A DNA stretch of 64,000 nucleotides from Zygnema cylindricum (taxonomy: Eukaryota > Streptophyta > Zygnematophyceae > Zygnematales > Zygnemataceae). This document shows, piece after piece, positions 30,401 to 44,000 of this stretch; the stretch's first letter is position 1, and each line of letters starts with the position of its first letter. Under the pieces are notes generated by a model that worked only from the letters and a program-made list of their open reading frames with translations, ran no database searches and had not been told where the DNA came from. The stretch lies in NCBI GenBank assembly GCA_037447655.1, contig JBBHKE010003360.1:232885-296884 (forward strand), given 5' to 3'. The position numbers and the translations under genes are program-made.

Positions 30401-31398
30401 TCAATAATTGTGAAACTTATAGCACAAATTTTTGATTTCCATTAATGATATGAATAATAGGCCAGGAAGCAATACTAGAACAGGTGGGTATTCATTAGGT
30501 CTTGGCAAATCCAAATATTTTAATTACTGCCACAAAATCAAACATTAAGATTCTAGGATTGTCTGGAAACCCTAAAAACCCTCAAGTTTTGAAAACAGTA
30601 ATACATTCGCCGTTCCAAATAATAACCTTACTGAAGTGCATCAGTAAGGCTGTGTCTCCATAAGTTTAATGTGCGAAAACAATTGGAAACACTCTATATG
30701 GTTACCCCGTACAGTACGCATATAATACATTTAATATCCATATAGTAGACGTACTGTACAGACTAACTACGTACACTAACGAAGTACAGGGTCCCAATCA
30801 ATTTCACACATTAAAGATATGTTTGGAACAGCTCTTAAGATCTGGACAAATGTACATTCACTCCATACAAAATTGGAAGCAATCGAGCCCATTTAGAAAT
30901 TGTGAAAAAAATTACAAGGCTGAAAGCATTTTATTTTCTTTCGGAAGCGTGACATGGTGTACTCCCATATTCCTAAAGCTCTATCTGCAAGTCTCAAGGC
31001 AAGGGTTAAAGTCACCTCGAACCAGATAAGCCCTTTTGACATTTCTCCCTTTCTGACTTTCTTCCCCAATTAACACTGAAGAGAAGGTCACTTTCAAAAG
31101 ATCACCGAAAAAAAGCAAAAGACACCGACTATTAAGCTAAGAAAACGGCGACACTGCGATACAAACTTAAGGAACATCTCAAATGACGAAACTCTATCGC
31201 ACCTTCGGCACAAATTTCCTTATCAACCTTTTTTTCAAAACAAATTGAAAAATTCGTTGGAAAATCGCAGCAGGACACCAATTTAAACAATACAATATTA
31301 TGTGGAAGAGGATACTAATGACCAAAAACCGTCACAGCCCTCCCTCCACTTCAAGCTGATCAATTAACCAGTGTTTTCTACTTCACCAAAATGGTGTT
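30401..31398. other. Region downstream of the RING exons
   Basis: No gene is recognised. It is downstream of the minus-strand RING gene and may include its 3' untranslated region. A GTAC-rich patch lies at 30705-30790. Confidence 0.4.
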
Positions 31399-32945
31399 TT
31401 ATACTACAGCAGAATTCAAGTATATTCTATGTACTTGACTAGCGGACAATTTCTTTCGACAAGTGGGACACTTTTTCTGTGCCTTTATTGCATCCATAAT
31501 GCATTGTTTGCAGAAAACATGCCCACATACCGTCGTTGAAGATTCTTTCATGGTGTCCATACATACAACACACATAAGGGATGCTTCTCGAGGTTTTTCT
31601 GGAATTGGTTGCTGTAAAGAAAGAGCATTGACAGGTCGCGTCAAGCCACCATTACGACGTTGTCGTTTCTGTAAGATAAAACAACAAAGAGAGCAAACAT
31701 GCTACTTTAGGTAATTAGTGAAACAAAATAGTGAAACAAAATAGTGAAACAGAAAAAATTCGGAGTTTAGAATCGATAACATTAATTTAGTGCCATGAAC
31801 ATAATATATCTTATTACTCTTTTCTTAACGCTAATTCATTCAATGGTTCAAAAACAGCCACGTCATTTGGAACTGAATAAGAATTAACGACACCAAGTTT
31901 CTAACCTATCGCAGCTCACGGTCTAGCAGAAATGACTAACAATACCGATATAATGATGTTGGAAATTATGTAAGCAATTTTTTTGTCGTGCCCAAACCTA
32001 AGTATGCTCCATGCAAATGTTGCCCACAAGTACAATATGTTTGTGACAAAAAAAAAAGGTTTTTGGGCATATTGCATATAACTCATATTGACTTTCATTT
32101 GTGACTTAGTCCAACATACAACTGATTTGAGCAGAGACGAACTAGAAAATAAATGGTAAATTTTGAACCACCCTAATCAAACAGTGAGAGACCTTACTAT
32201 CAAAATTAATGACTTTCGTAGCAAGGATGGTAAAATTTGCTGTAAATTATGCTTAAACTGCCTAATAAATGTAAGAACTGAAAAGATCAAGCATTCATGA
32301 ACCTCAATAAAACAGACATGCTTCATAAATTCCCATACTGGGGAATTGACGTGCAAACTCACATGTTGACAAAACAGTTTGCTACTCATGAATAATTAAG
32401 AAAGAACAAAAACACTAAGATGGCTTTTGCAAATCTTGAAAATGAGCTCTTTCTATCCATCGTGCCAACATCGATCTACAACATGATATCTTAAGGAATT
32501 AGTTAAGATAAAAAAAATATTCAGAAACTCATTGTTTGACTGAAAAATGATGCAGTCTCTGTGTGAACAATTTGCACTACAAATTCCACCACAAGGTCGA
32601 GCCGAAAACAAGGCCAATAAGACGGTCCCACACTTCTCCTGAAAGAATAAGGACAAGTTATTTGAAAAAAAACATGCATTTTCCAGCAGAGACAAACACC
32701 AAAGACTTACCACTGACGTCCACACAACTTAAGATACGGGTGAGGGAACTGGGTGCTTAGACTTACAGTATTACCACGAAACTCTGAAAGAAATTCACAG
32801 TCGTCTGATGGTGCGGGTGTAGGACTTGTAAGGTCGACCGTGGGTGGCCGGAAATTCAAACCTAGAAAAGAACCCGATTTATCAGTTCTGGTCCCATGCC
32901 GCCTCTGTTCATTTCTCCTTTGATCATTTGACAGCGCTTGTCGAC
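31399..32945 (-). CDS. SIM-RING protein, RNF4/STUbL-like E3 ubiquitin ligase (3' exons)
   Basis: Two exons fit. R1 (32767-32945) ends at ACT|GTAAGT. R2 (31399-31668) follows a TTACAG acceptor and joins in phase 0. R1 encodes PPTVDLTSPTPAPSDDCEF, where TVDLT followed by acidic residues looks like a SUMO-interacting motif. R2 starts with a basic KRQRRNGG and carries a C3HC4 RING: CVVCMDTMK, CGHVFCKQC and CPTCRKKL near the C-terminus. SUMO-targeted ligases use this pairing to ubiquitinate SUMOylated nuclear proteins. R1 has no in-frame ATG, so an upstream exon is needed. R1 starts in phase 1, probably after TTCAAAG. The RhoGAP stop lies 28 bp upstream on the same strand. Function is by homology. 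The first exon is unknown. Confidence 0.8.
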
Positions 32946-32973
32946 CTTTGAATATAAACAAAACGATTGAACT

Positions 32974-35900
32974 TCAATCAACAACAACGGATTCATTAGC
33001 TGCAGTAGAAGAAGGTGCTGTGCCCTTTTTCCAGATTAAGACAGGAGCCCATTCATTTGCCAAATTCACGACATCCATCTGCACATGGCAAACAGATACA
33101 GTTAGTCAATTGGAATCAAACAAACTCATCAATTGTACACAACGACAGAACCTGTCTCGACATTTGCTAACAACCTGGATTACCAGGATGACAGGTGTAC
33201 TTGAAGTGTTTGAATTTACAGGTCTCCTGGTTGAAATCACAGGCAAATTTGAACCATTGTCCTACATACTGGACCAACAAACACACCACATGAGCAAACA
33301 CATCAAATAGGAATGCACCCCGTCAAGAAGACAATGGTAGCAAAGCACTTCAAAAAGTGAAACATGCCGACTTATTGCACAAAAATATCATTAAAACTCC
33401 TGTTGATTATTCAATATATCAAATTTGATAAAATATATTTTACAGTCATACCCATGGATGAAATGAAGTCGAGCAATTTGCAAATCAAGCGCACTAGTCA
33501 ACACTCTAATTGCATCTTCAAGACCAGTCCAATACATCGAGACCAGTCCAAGAGCTTTCCTAGAGCTATCATATGATCTTGAACCGTTATTTGACTATGG
33601 TGATCATATAAGCTTTGAATGTAAAAGCCCATGATATCAATATAGGTACATGAATCTCCTGAAAGTTGACACAATTTCCTCTGGGGATTAGTGGCCTACC
33701 TTTGTGAGTTCCTCTTCCTTAGCAATCTTGCTTAACAAGATCAACACTCGTTCGAGAGTTGCACGATTAGGACGAGGAAGTGAGCTGATGAGCTCCTTTA
33801 AACGAGAAACATCGCTGCCCCCCACTGCAACAATCTCATCGTAGAGGCCAAAGGTCAAGACTGGCTCCGGTAAACACCGAAAGAACGCTAAGAGAAGTTG
33901 TGCGACGTCTCGTGGACTGTACCCAGCTGGTATATCGGTCAGGTCATCTGCAAATCCAGTTAAGCATCAAGGTAAGTGGATCATTGTGAGATAAGCCGAA
34001 ACAGAAAATAGTACTATGAGTATTTTGCTCCCAGAAACCATCTTGCCCAATAAACAAGAAAAAATATGAGTAAAACGAAATCCCCAGACTCCAGACAGCA
34101 AACACGAAGTTGCAAAACAAACACAAAGTCAACTCGTAAGGATGAATTTCACAATTGTACAAATCATTTACGCAGAGACCCGCCATTGTTCCATCACTTT
34201 GGTCACACCAGCAGTAGCTTGTACTGATTTGCAGTTAAACAGGCCACACAGCCTTCACAAGTACATATGGAAAAAAATAATACAGTCACCAACAAAAACG
34301 AATGTACCACCCTGAAAATTGCATTTAATTCTAGAGTTCATCCCACGGCTATTCCCTCAAGAACCATAATAAGCAACTATGGTTTGAAATGGAGATGCTT
34401 GTCACTTGACAGAATTTGCCCTCAAAACCAAGGAGTGATTCGGACCACAATATCAACAGTTGCAGCCGTTTAAAAAAAGAATGGATCCAGAACCTCACAT
34501 GACTTGTTGTATTGAAGAGCAATAAAAAAAGGATAATACTGCCTTGTCTGCTAAATATTATAAATTTCAAAGGAATAACTTTAATGATCAACACAAAAAA
34601 AACAATTTCCAAAAATAGGCAAATTTCTACTTTTGCTTTCACTCATAAAAAAATTGATGATGCAGTAGATATCGAAAGTTCCACCAAGTACCTCTCTCAA
34701 AAATTTTCATTAGTCGTGTTATCATTGCAGGATCCCCTTCGTCATAAAAAAGTTTATCGGTAACCATTCCTGCATAAATAAACCAATAGCCCCGTCAACA
34801 ATGACGCAGAAGGAATAAAAGAAAATTTTGAAATAAGTTGAAAATGATGTACTGTGTTCTTTTTAAGTGAATAATTATGTTGCATCAAGCACAGCCAATC
34901 TAGTGAAAACGCGCTAACCGGACAGAAATGTGTCTTTCGCATTCAAAAGGAACACATTCATTATTCGTTTTCCTTAAGAATTGTGATTATGGCTTACCGT
35001 CTTTCTCAATAAAACTTATGCACGCCACAACAATGTGAGGAACTGGCACAGGTGATGAATGGTATCCAACCACTCTTTCAAGAGCCACCCCGAAAACTGC
35101 AACCAGAACCAACCAGTATGAAAACTCGGCCCCTAAGACTGGCCAAGATTGACAGCAGTAGTATGCTTATCATCCAGCCATACTGCATTACCGATGGCAA
35201 CAATGAAAATGATAAAAACAAGAACAAAATGAAACGATAACAAGGTGAAAAGCAAAACGCCATAGAAAAATAACAGCATGATCGATGAATCACAGTTGGG
35301 CAGCCAATACTTACCACCTCTTGGGTTTGCTTCCTGCAAGCCCAACACATGCAAAACATACTCTGGGATGAGCAACATTCTAATCACAACTAAAAGCAAA
35401 TAGCTGTTGAAGCAATTTCAGTTCACAACATAAACATCCCAAGTTGGAAAAGGCATGTGATGAAAAGGAGAACTTTTATTTCCAGTGACTGTAAAAAGAC
35501 GCAATTAGTGATAACATGTTCACAAGCTTAGTAAGGATCCCTACCGGTGGTAAAATTTCCATTCTAACCAAAAAGCTCCTGCTTCGCTCCAAAGAATTTC
35601 TTGTTGCCTGTCATCAGTACCAAGTGAAGCACCTAATCAGCCCACACTGACAATCATCATAGGACTCTGTATGTGTTATACAAAAGGGTCAGTATCGAAG
35701 CAGCTATTTAAAAATGGCAGCATATATACCTCTGCAACTCGATGACTAATTGTCCCGAACGTCACTCGGTCACGAGTGTCAAGAATCCCCTTCTTTATCT
35801 TTGCACCAGTCTCAGCTGCAACTCTTGCTGCAATTTCCATCTTTGGCTGCACAGAAGTCTGCCAACCCTCCTTGGTTGACTGCAAAGTGGAGCTTACTCT

Positions 35901-37062
35901 CGGCTGCACATTTGTTTGCCATCCTCCTCTTGTGCTTTCCCATGTCGACTTAACACGATTACTGGTAACTTCAGCAGCACCAGCAACAGCAGTGCCTGCC
36001 TTTGCGGCCGCTTCTCGCAGCTTTGTCGCTGTAATGATCCAACAGTTTCACGCAAATGAGCAATCTGTTTATTATGAGTATCTGGCGAATAAGTCGGAGC
36101 AGCTTGCTTGGAAGCCTTCAATAGGATCCAAACACATTTGCCTTAGAACGGAAGCGCACTACAAAAGTAAAGCGGTAATAGAATTAGTTTACTTACAAGA
36201 GTTGCTGATGAGTGTATTTGCTTTCTCCCTCCAGGGAGGTGGCGGGCCTCCTTGAGGAAGTGCAGCACCTTCTTCGACAGGACCTGGAGGAGGTATCGCA
36301 GGAGTTGCCGGTGCTTCCTGAAGACAGCAATCTCTATTCCATTAATGCACCAAAAATTGTATTTACCAAAACTTCCAAAAGCTTTGAGGCGAAAACACGT
36401 CCTATCTAAAGCATAAAATGTATGAGAAACCAGAAGCAGCAAAAAAAGCAAGGTGGCAGTCCTTTTCCCCTCAGGATCCCATCCTAAATATTGAAAACCT
36501 TCCATATGAAATAGAGGGTTGAAAAGGAAAGACATTTCACAGACTACATATTTGTGCATAAGGGTTAAGCAGGTCAAACTGCAGGCATAAATTCACACAA
36601 AAAAATTGTACAACCTTCCACCAAGCATCATGTTTATTATCATGTCTATACCAGTTTCCACGCCACATAAATAGAAATAACCACGGCTTGCGTTATGGTT
36701 CAAAAAAAATCCAAAGTTGACAGAAAAAGAGATTTCACACAATCCTTACACATCAGCTCCGCGATATCATTTTAAAAAGTAAGATTGTGACAGTAAGTAG
36801 ACCGCCAAACAGCAATGCAATATGCTCATCATGTATAATAGTATACAGATAATAGTATAGCATCACATTTTCAGCTTTAAAATGTCTATGTCTAGCTCTT
36901 TGTGAAAATATGTCATTCTAAACCTTTGACTCCTGCCATTAATTACCTCACAGATCCATCCACACATTCCTACGCCATTATAGCTATGGTTACATTTCGA
37001 ATATCAGGTTCACTTTCAGCTAAGCGAGAAGAAATATCTCTTACCGTCTGCGGCGATTCCAT
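32974..37062 (-). CDS. RhoGAP-domain protein, plant At5g61530-like
   Basis: Eight exons fit GT..AG and phase throughout: 37045-37062, 36197-36317, 35730-36028, 35569-35599, 34998-35096, 34692-34769, 33700-33947 and 32974-33078, giving about 332 aa. The ATG lies in GCCGCCATGG. The N-terminal half has a Pro/Gly-rich start, PPPPWREKANTLISNS, a helical TKLREAAAKAGTAVAGA stretch and two 19-residue repeats (GGWQTNVQP/EGWQTSVQP). The RhoGAP domain runs from about residue 157 (VFGVALE) through DVAQLLLAFFRCLPEPVLTF and NRATLERVLILLSKIA to NLANEWAPVLIW. Such domains stimulate GTP hydrolysis by Rho/ROP GTPases. The segment that normally reads G-I-F-R with the catalytic arginine finger is KLFYDEGD, so the arginine appears absent and activity is doubtful. 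Confidence 0.9.
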
Positions 37063-38639
37063 GGCGGCAAACTTCACAATTGCAGTAGGGGAAGCAAAAT
37101 TGGATGTAACTTTTCAGTTGAGCGGAAGGGATTCAAAACATGCGGCGAGGATGTGACTTTTGTCACACCGGCAACCGTACTGGACGGTACGCAGCAGCAA
37201 AAGCTCATTTTGTCAGCTGGTCAGAGCGTTTGTACTACAGGTACAGCCGTACAAGAGTCACGTAAACGCAGTTCAGGACAAAACATTACGGCAGTGTACA
37301 CTAAACCGGTGTTTCGTTATTTGAGTTAATGATACCATCTCGGTGAGCCTAAAATAGTGTGTATAACATATTTTTTCTTCTTGACCCTAACCATAGAAAC
37401 AGTTCTGAACCAGCCACGTCATTAGAAACTGAATTAGAATTAAACAACACTTATATAAACCCCGCCGTAACGATTCCTTGACGTTAGTAACAATACACGT
37501 ACTGTAGTGCTGATGTTTTTGTGGGATTTTCTGTTCAAGTAGTCTATGCTACTTCTGAGTTTGATGGTTTAAATGCTGAACTCGAAAGTACAGCGTCAAT
37601 TAATGATAGTTCATAGTTCTGTGAACAAAGATGTCCTACAGTAAGGGCCTATTTTCATGACAAGATTTCACAAGATAATACGCAATATCAAATTAAACTA
37701 GGTCGGGACGCACGAGTGAAGTCGGGTCACACGCATGAATCCTGCTAGTACGGTACACCTTTTAGGTTTTTAGCGCTAATGTTGATGCTTTTTTTTTTTT
37801 TACACTTTAGAGCATCTATGCTAGGGGCACACTTGTCAGATCGGTCGACGGTCGCGATTAGAAGTTTCGACACTCACGTTCCGATTGGCGGTCTCCTACC
37901 AGAAACTGGACATGTGTGTACGGGAAAAGGATGTGTTAAGAGGCAATAAAATGTCAGCACGAAAAGAGAAAAACGGTGCTGTGACAAACCGTGCCGCACC
38001 GTCAGTTTTTTCAGATTTTGATCCGGAAAAGTCGTCTACCGTAGACACCTACGGTTTTATTACACTTCCAAGTTAACAATTCAAAATGAAGGTGCACTTG
38101 TACTCCTCGATGTCTGGAACGTTATAGTACTGTACGGAACCTTGCATTTTTAGGTGTGTAGGTAACTAACGAACCTTTACCTGTAGCTTAACAAGTGTCG
38201 GTTCCACACGAAGTTCCCTTTTTAAATTAAAATTGTTAAAAACTAATCCTGTTTTGTTGTACGCTAAACACCTAAAAGTGTGTGGCTGGCGATGTCGGTG
38301 CCAAAATCTTAGATTGTCCACGTTCAGAATTACATGCGCCTACCGTTGTGAAAGGCAATTTTTCGCACGCTTCGCAACTGCACAACGAAGCTTTTGTACT
38401 ATATTTTCTGACACATTCAACAGCCGTACTATGGCTAGAATATACCGAGGATCAGAAATGTCGTACACATACGGGAAGTTGAGCGGTTGTTGGGATATCG
38501 AAAGAAGCCACGACGGCACAAGGTGCCTTTATGACCCATTTACTTGGCGGAACTGGGCTACCATGATTCGTTGTTCATATGAAGCGTCAACTATTTACTT
38601 CAATATTTGAATATACTTGCAAGATAAATTAAAAAGCAC
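37063..38639. other. Upstream region of the RhoGAP gene
   Basis: The promoter should lie in the first few hundred bases, but I see no convincing TATA box. GTAC words are frequent (37160-37300). A 125-codon plus-strand ORF at 38233 resembles nothing I know and is not annotated. Confidence 0.4.
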
Positions 38640-39537
38640 GATGGTAAACCATCTGAGTCTGGGGGTACAAAAGGGGTGGCATGACCAACACTGAAAAACA
38701 ACAATAAAAAACAAAAAGAGCGACAAGAACACACCCTAAAAAAGGAAGCAACAACAAGGAAAATAAAAGCACCCTAACTCAAAATGAAAAGCACGGCAAC
38801 TCACAAAAACAAAAATACAAACCCCAACCCCAACCCTAACTCAATTAAATATCTACGAAAAACAACCCCGTAAGTCCCCCCAGCCCGGGGGAGCACGTTG
38901 AGGGAGTTCCGGAGCACGGCGACGATCCATAACCGCAACAGTCGATCGGAGGAGAATAGAAGCCTGCACTCGTTGTAGAGCCACAGATAAGCGTTGACGG
39001 TAAAAAGAAGTAAGGACCGAAGGAGGAGGGCTCCCAGGTCCTCGACGCTCGAAAGCACGTCGAGCACAAGTACGGAGAAACTCGTCCAGTGCAACACCCA
39101 AACAACCAAAGATCTCGACCGCCATCGGAATAAAGTCATCCATAGGGTCCCGGTGGGCATAATCACGCTCCTTCGCCTTAGCAGCATCACGAGCTGCCAC
39201 CCCAAGATGTCGAGCCGCCTGACCAACAACTGTAGCTGAAGTAGGGTTCGCCAGAACAATATCACCGAAAATGCGACGGGCACCATCAAACAAAACAACA
39301 TCGATCCGACGCGAGGGAATAATATGAGAAACCTCTCGGCGCACAGAAAAGCCCCCTTCTGAAGCAATAGTGGCAACGGTGTCTCGAAAAGTGTCGTGCG
39401 CCTGGATCAAATCTCCCCCATGGGAGCAACGAATCAAATGGACACCATCGGGCCCCAAGACACGACCACATGCACAAACAAGAGAGCCAAGTAAAGGAGG
39501 ATGGGGGAGGCCGAGGCGACGGACAAAATTACTCCAG
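38640..39537 (-). pseudogene. 5'-truncated retroelement copy: C-terminal nuclease-like part plus 3' tail
   Basis: The minus-strand frame from 39537 to 38853 starts abruptly at NFVRRLGLPHPPLLGSLVC. It then has CACGRVLGPDGVHLIRC (a CXC..H..C zinc-binding pattern), AHDTFRDTVATIASEGG, SRRIDVVLFDGARRIFGD, and ends GWGDLRGCFS with a stop. It is nearly parallel to 45850-46606. The 3' tail ends with the hairpin GATGGTTTACCATC (38640-38653). A broken 5' end with an intact 3' end is typical of target-primed insertion. Confidence 0.8.
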
Positions 39538-40540
39538 CATTTGTTGACAATTTTAAGAAATGTTCCATATTTGGAACATTAATTTCTAATGGTATACCCG
39601 CCCTAGTTAGTCAATTATAAGCGCTACACAAAATTTTGCAATTAAAAACACTTCGTGGTCAGAAACGTAGTTCATTTCAAGGCACTCAACAAAATAGTGT
39701 GACACTATTTTAAGATATTGAATTAAAAATGGCCAACAATGATGCCACTTGATTGGTTGACACGTTAGAGGGTCAATATTATTCTTTATCATCCTCAAAA
39801 TTTTCGAAATATTCCATATTTAGTAAAAAAAAAATTAACGCTTTGCAGAAAGCAAACACTACAGAATGAGTTGCATAAAAAAAAAACGTTGGCCTACTAT
39901 AATTATGTGTCGTTAATTCAAATGATACCTTAATTGTGAGATACAAATGTGAGATTAGTTGTCAAGCGATGTAGCCCTTTTATGAGATTGCATTTTTGTT
40001 TTATTTTTCTAAAAATCACGTTTCGATTTCATGGTATTGTGATATTTCAATCAATATAGGATTGCGCCGTAGTTGTAGTACTTTGTGTTTCACTTCTTGG
40101 CGTCTTAAGATAGGCGCGTGCATTTTGTGTGTTGAATATAAAGTTGGTTATATAATGTTTGAAGTATTTTATAATGGCGTAAAACATAGCAGGAAATCAT
40201 TATTCTAATAGGAAATTTTTTGAAGCATATTGTTCTCGATGGAGTATTATATTATTATGCTTCCACGTGTATTGTTTTATTCTTATTTATTTATCAATAC
40301 ATTGAGTGTTACCAAAACCTCACGTGCTCCATTAAATGGTGAAAGGTGGTTAATTTGGCACGCGCACGTGTAAGAAAAAGAGGGAGAGAGAGAGAGAGAG
40401 AGTGTGTGAAACTAACAAAAAACTAATACGATATATTTGGTGAAAATTGGCGGGCTAATATACGAAATAGTGCACGATACATACAATGACATATCCCTTC
40501 ATACATAAAAAAATTGTAGGCTAAAAATGAAAAAATATTG

Positions 40541-40770
40541 TTAACGTCACTATTTAGAGGATAACTCACGATAAAACTATGTGTTTCAATAAAAGTTCGT
40601 CTCTTGTGTCAAAATAAGAGTTTTTTTTTTATTATTTTCTCAAAAAATTGAACTTGTTAAGCGTCATTATGAGGGATAACCCACAATACAACTATGTGCT
40701 TAAATAAAAGTGTCTTTTGTGTCAAAATAATATTTTTTTTTGGTTGTTTTTCTCAAAAACTCAACGACGT
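40541..40770. repeat. Two tandem 116-bp units
   Basis: Units start at 40541 and 40657 and share GATAAC(T/C)CACRATAMAACTA and TGTGTCAAAATAA. They differ at many positions, so the duplication is old. Confidence 0.75.
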
Positions 40771-40824
40771 ATCGATATAATCTACAACTATACGTATAAA
40801 GTGAAAAAAATGAATTACATTTTA

Positions 40825-41040
40825 CATCATTTTGATATAATATACTACGTATGGGCCTTTTATGTTTATCCACTTAGGACCACGTCATGCCACATCATTT
40901 TTATTTTTTATTTATTTAATGTTCATAAGTTATACTTTTCACAAAAAAAATCAAATTTTGCGTCATCTGGTATAATGTACTATGTACGGTCCTTTTATGT
41001 TTATCCACCTACGACCACGTCATACCACATCATTTTTAAA
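40825..41040. repeat. Two diverged direct copies, about 134 bp apart
   Basis: CCTTTTATGTTTATCCACYT, then GACCACGTCAT and CCACATCATTTTTA, occurs at 40854-40905 and again at 40991-41037. Confidence 0.7.
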
Positions 41041-44000
41041 CTTTTTTTTTATTTGTTCAATAATTATACTTTCACAATTTATTCTTTTATCTTACTTTTT
41101 TTTGAAAAATTCGTCATTTTACTATTATCTTTCATTTTAACCCTGAAGACAAAAGTTATTTTTGCTCTTTTATTCTTTCAATTTTCACAATTAAAAATTG
41201 GAGAGAGTAATGACATATATTTCTAGTTATGAAATTCCCTAATATACTGTTAAAATTTCTATTTATATGTTACCTATTTCACTTAACTTTTATCATTGTG
41301 AAATATTTTTTTTGCATTTTATTAAATTTTTTAATTACTCTCAATTTTTTGTGACATTATTTTTTAATTTTATTAAATTCTATTATTATTATCTATCTTT
41401 TCAGTTAATTTAATTTTAATCTAAAAGTCAAATAAAACATTTGTACCACTGTAAGGTTTTTCATTATGTATGTTTAATAAACAATGTTTTACAATTTTTA
41501 TTGATACAATGTAAGTTAACATTTAAATTTTAAATTAAAAAAAAAAAAATCAAAGAAAAAGTGAGAATGATAGGTATAAAGAAGTGTTACACTTTTCATT
41601 GTTGTTACATGCTGATTTTTTTTTTTGACTCTCATGTAGTTTAAAACTTAATCTTAATTTGAGAATAACAATCATATTTTATTAATATTTTTATAAAAAC
41701 CTAAAAATGGCAAATATATATTTTTATCTTTTTTTTATTTGTAATTTATTTTCAAAATAATTGTGTATATTACAGTTTTTTTTTATAAACTTAAAATTAA
41801 CATTCGTATTTTTTATTTTTATTTTTAAATAATTGAATATTTTATAAACATTTTTTATAAAATTATGAAATCAACAATGTCGAAGGCAACAAAAATTACC
41901 AACGGATAATCAATAAAAAATGCAAATAATATATAAAAAAATTGTAACAATTGTTATCTTTTTTTTTCTCTCTATATTATAAATAATATAAACTATGAGA
42001 AAAGATAATTAACAAATAATGCAAGTTAATATATAAAAAAATTGTAACAATTGTTTTTTTTTTTTGTATCTATATTATAAAAAATACAAACTGTGAAGCA
42101 ATAAAAAATTAATGATAAAAAAATAACGAGAGAAAGAAAGAAAGAAAAAAAAGAAAAAAAAGAAGAGAGCGATAACGTTTTGAAAAAAAGAAAGAAAAAA
42201 TAAAAAAAAAACAAATAGTAAAATAGAAGATAAAAAACCAAAAAAAAAAAGTTTAGAGAAAATGATGAAAAAATAAACGTTATATTTTCAGTTGACTTTC
42301 ATTTAAGTATAATTTAACTTAAATGATTAAAAAAAACTATATATTTTTATTTACAATTTCAAGATAACGAAACCATATATAGCCCACTTTGCCCACTTTT
42401 GTTTTTACTCCCATTATTTTATAATATTTTTTAGATTATGTTTTGATTTTGTTTTTTTATCAAAAATCATATATATAATATATATATATATTTATATTTA
42501 ATTATTTATGTATGATTTAAATGAGTCATTTTTTTTTGTTAGTTAATTGAAAAAAATTACAAATTACGTTTTTAAAAATGAAACACTAAAAATACATATA
42601 CAGATTATAATGAATATGAAAGAATCAATAATTAACTTAATAATTTAATTTAATAAGCCATTTCAAAGAGAAAATAATTAAATAATATAACTTAAAAGGC
42701 GATTGCAAAATAAATAATTAGATCTAATGGACGATAAAATAAAAGAAAAAAATGTGGTTATAATAAATAATAAAATTGTGAAAATAAAAAGTTTTTGTTT
42801 TATAATATTTTTATATACATATGATTTTTAATATTTTTCATATTGTTACAATTTTATTTTTAATATTGTTATGATTTAATATTACAAATATATATTTTTA
42901 AATTTTATAGTTTATTTATTTTATTTGTTTTCATGTTTTATAATTTTTACATTTCATTTACTTCGTTTTTTTTGTATGTAGAGATAGAAAAAAACGACTA
43001 AAAAAAAAAAAAAACAATAATTAACATTTTTGAAACAAAAATGAAAAAAAAAATACCATAAATAAAAAGAATATTAGAATTTAAATGTGCTTTACAATTA
43101 ATGAGATTTAATTTAGTTTTAAATTAAAGAAATAGTGAATAATTTTTAAAAATATAATTGACAAAAATAAAGAAAAAAAATAAAGTAAAAAAAAAAAAAA
43201 AAAATGTGAAATATAATTAACAACGAGAATGAAAAAAAAAAAAAAGTATGAAATTCAATAAAAACAACACACAAGAGGATTGATGTTATTTATTCAGAAA
43301 AAACTGTTTATATAAATTTTTTTGTTATATAAACAATGATAACTAAAAAATCGTTCATATTGACTCTTCTTTAATTAAACAATAGTAACTAAAAAGAAAA
43401 ATGTTACTGCTTTTTATATAAAAGAACATCATATTTATTTAGTTATTTGTCCTCATTTGGTTGACGGTTTACCGTATAAAATAAATTAATAATGTAATGT
43501 AATATATTATTTTTTATGTATTTATATCCATATTTTATTTTTTTTATATAATTATTTGGAGTTACATTATATAATAGAATTTGATTTTTTACATTTTTTA
43601 CACTATTACAATTTTTTTTGTTTGTATTGTTATGGTTTTACTATTATTTTTTATTTATTTTTTAACTTTTATTTTTTTTGTTTTTTATGTCTTATAATTT
43701 TTACATTTCGTTTATTTTACGTTTCTTTCATATAAAGAGAGTACAAAAAATGAGTAAAAAAAAAAACAATGATTAAAACTTTAGAAGAAAAAACAAAACA
43801 CACACGAACATTGATTAACAGTTTAAGACATGAAAAACTTCTACTCGGGAGGTTATAAATAAAAAAAAGCTCAATTTACTTATAGAAAAATGGTTAAATT
43901 ATAGCACAAAAGATTAACATTAACGAATATTACAAAATTTAACAAAAATTGTAAAAAATATTGAATACAATTTCAGTTGTAATATTCGTGAACCGTACTT

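Noticed and set aside
35300-35399. An extra RhoGAP exon reading EYVLHVLGLQEANPRGG
   Set aside because: It looks plausible alone, but the exons on either side join in phase without it and already supply the domain.
38233-38610. 125-codon plus-strand ORF upstream of the RhoGAP gene
   Set aside because: No recognisable domain, no splice context and cysteine-rich random-looking composition.
40380-40402. GA microsatellite as a regulatory site
   Set aside because: Simple (GA)n repeats are common and nothing nearby is a gene.
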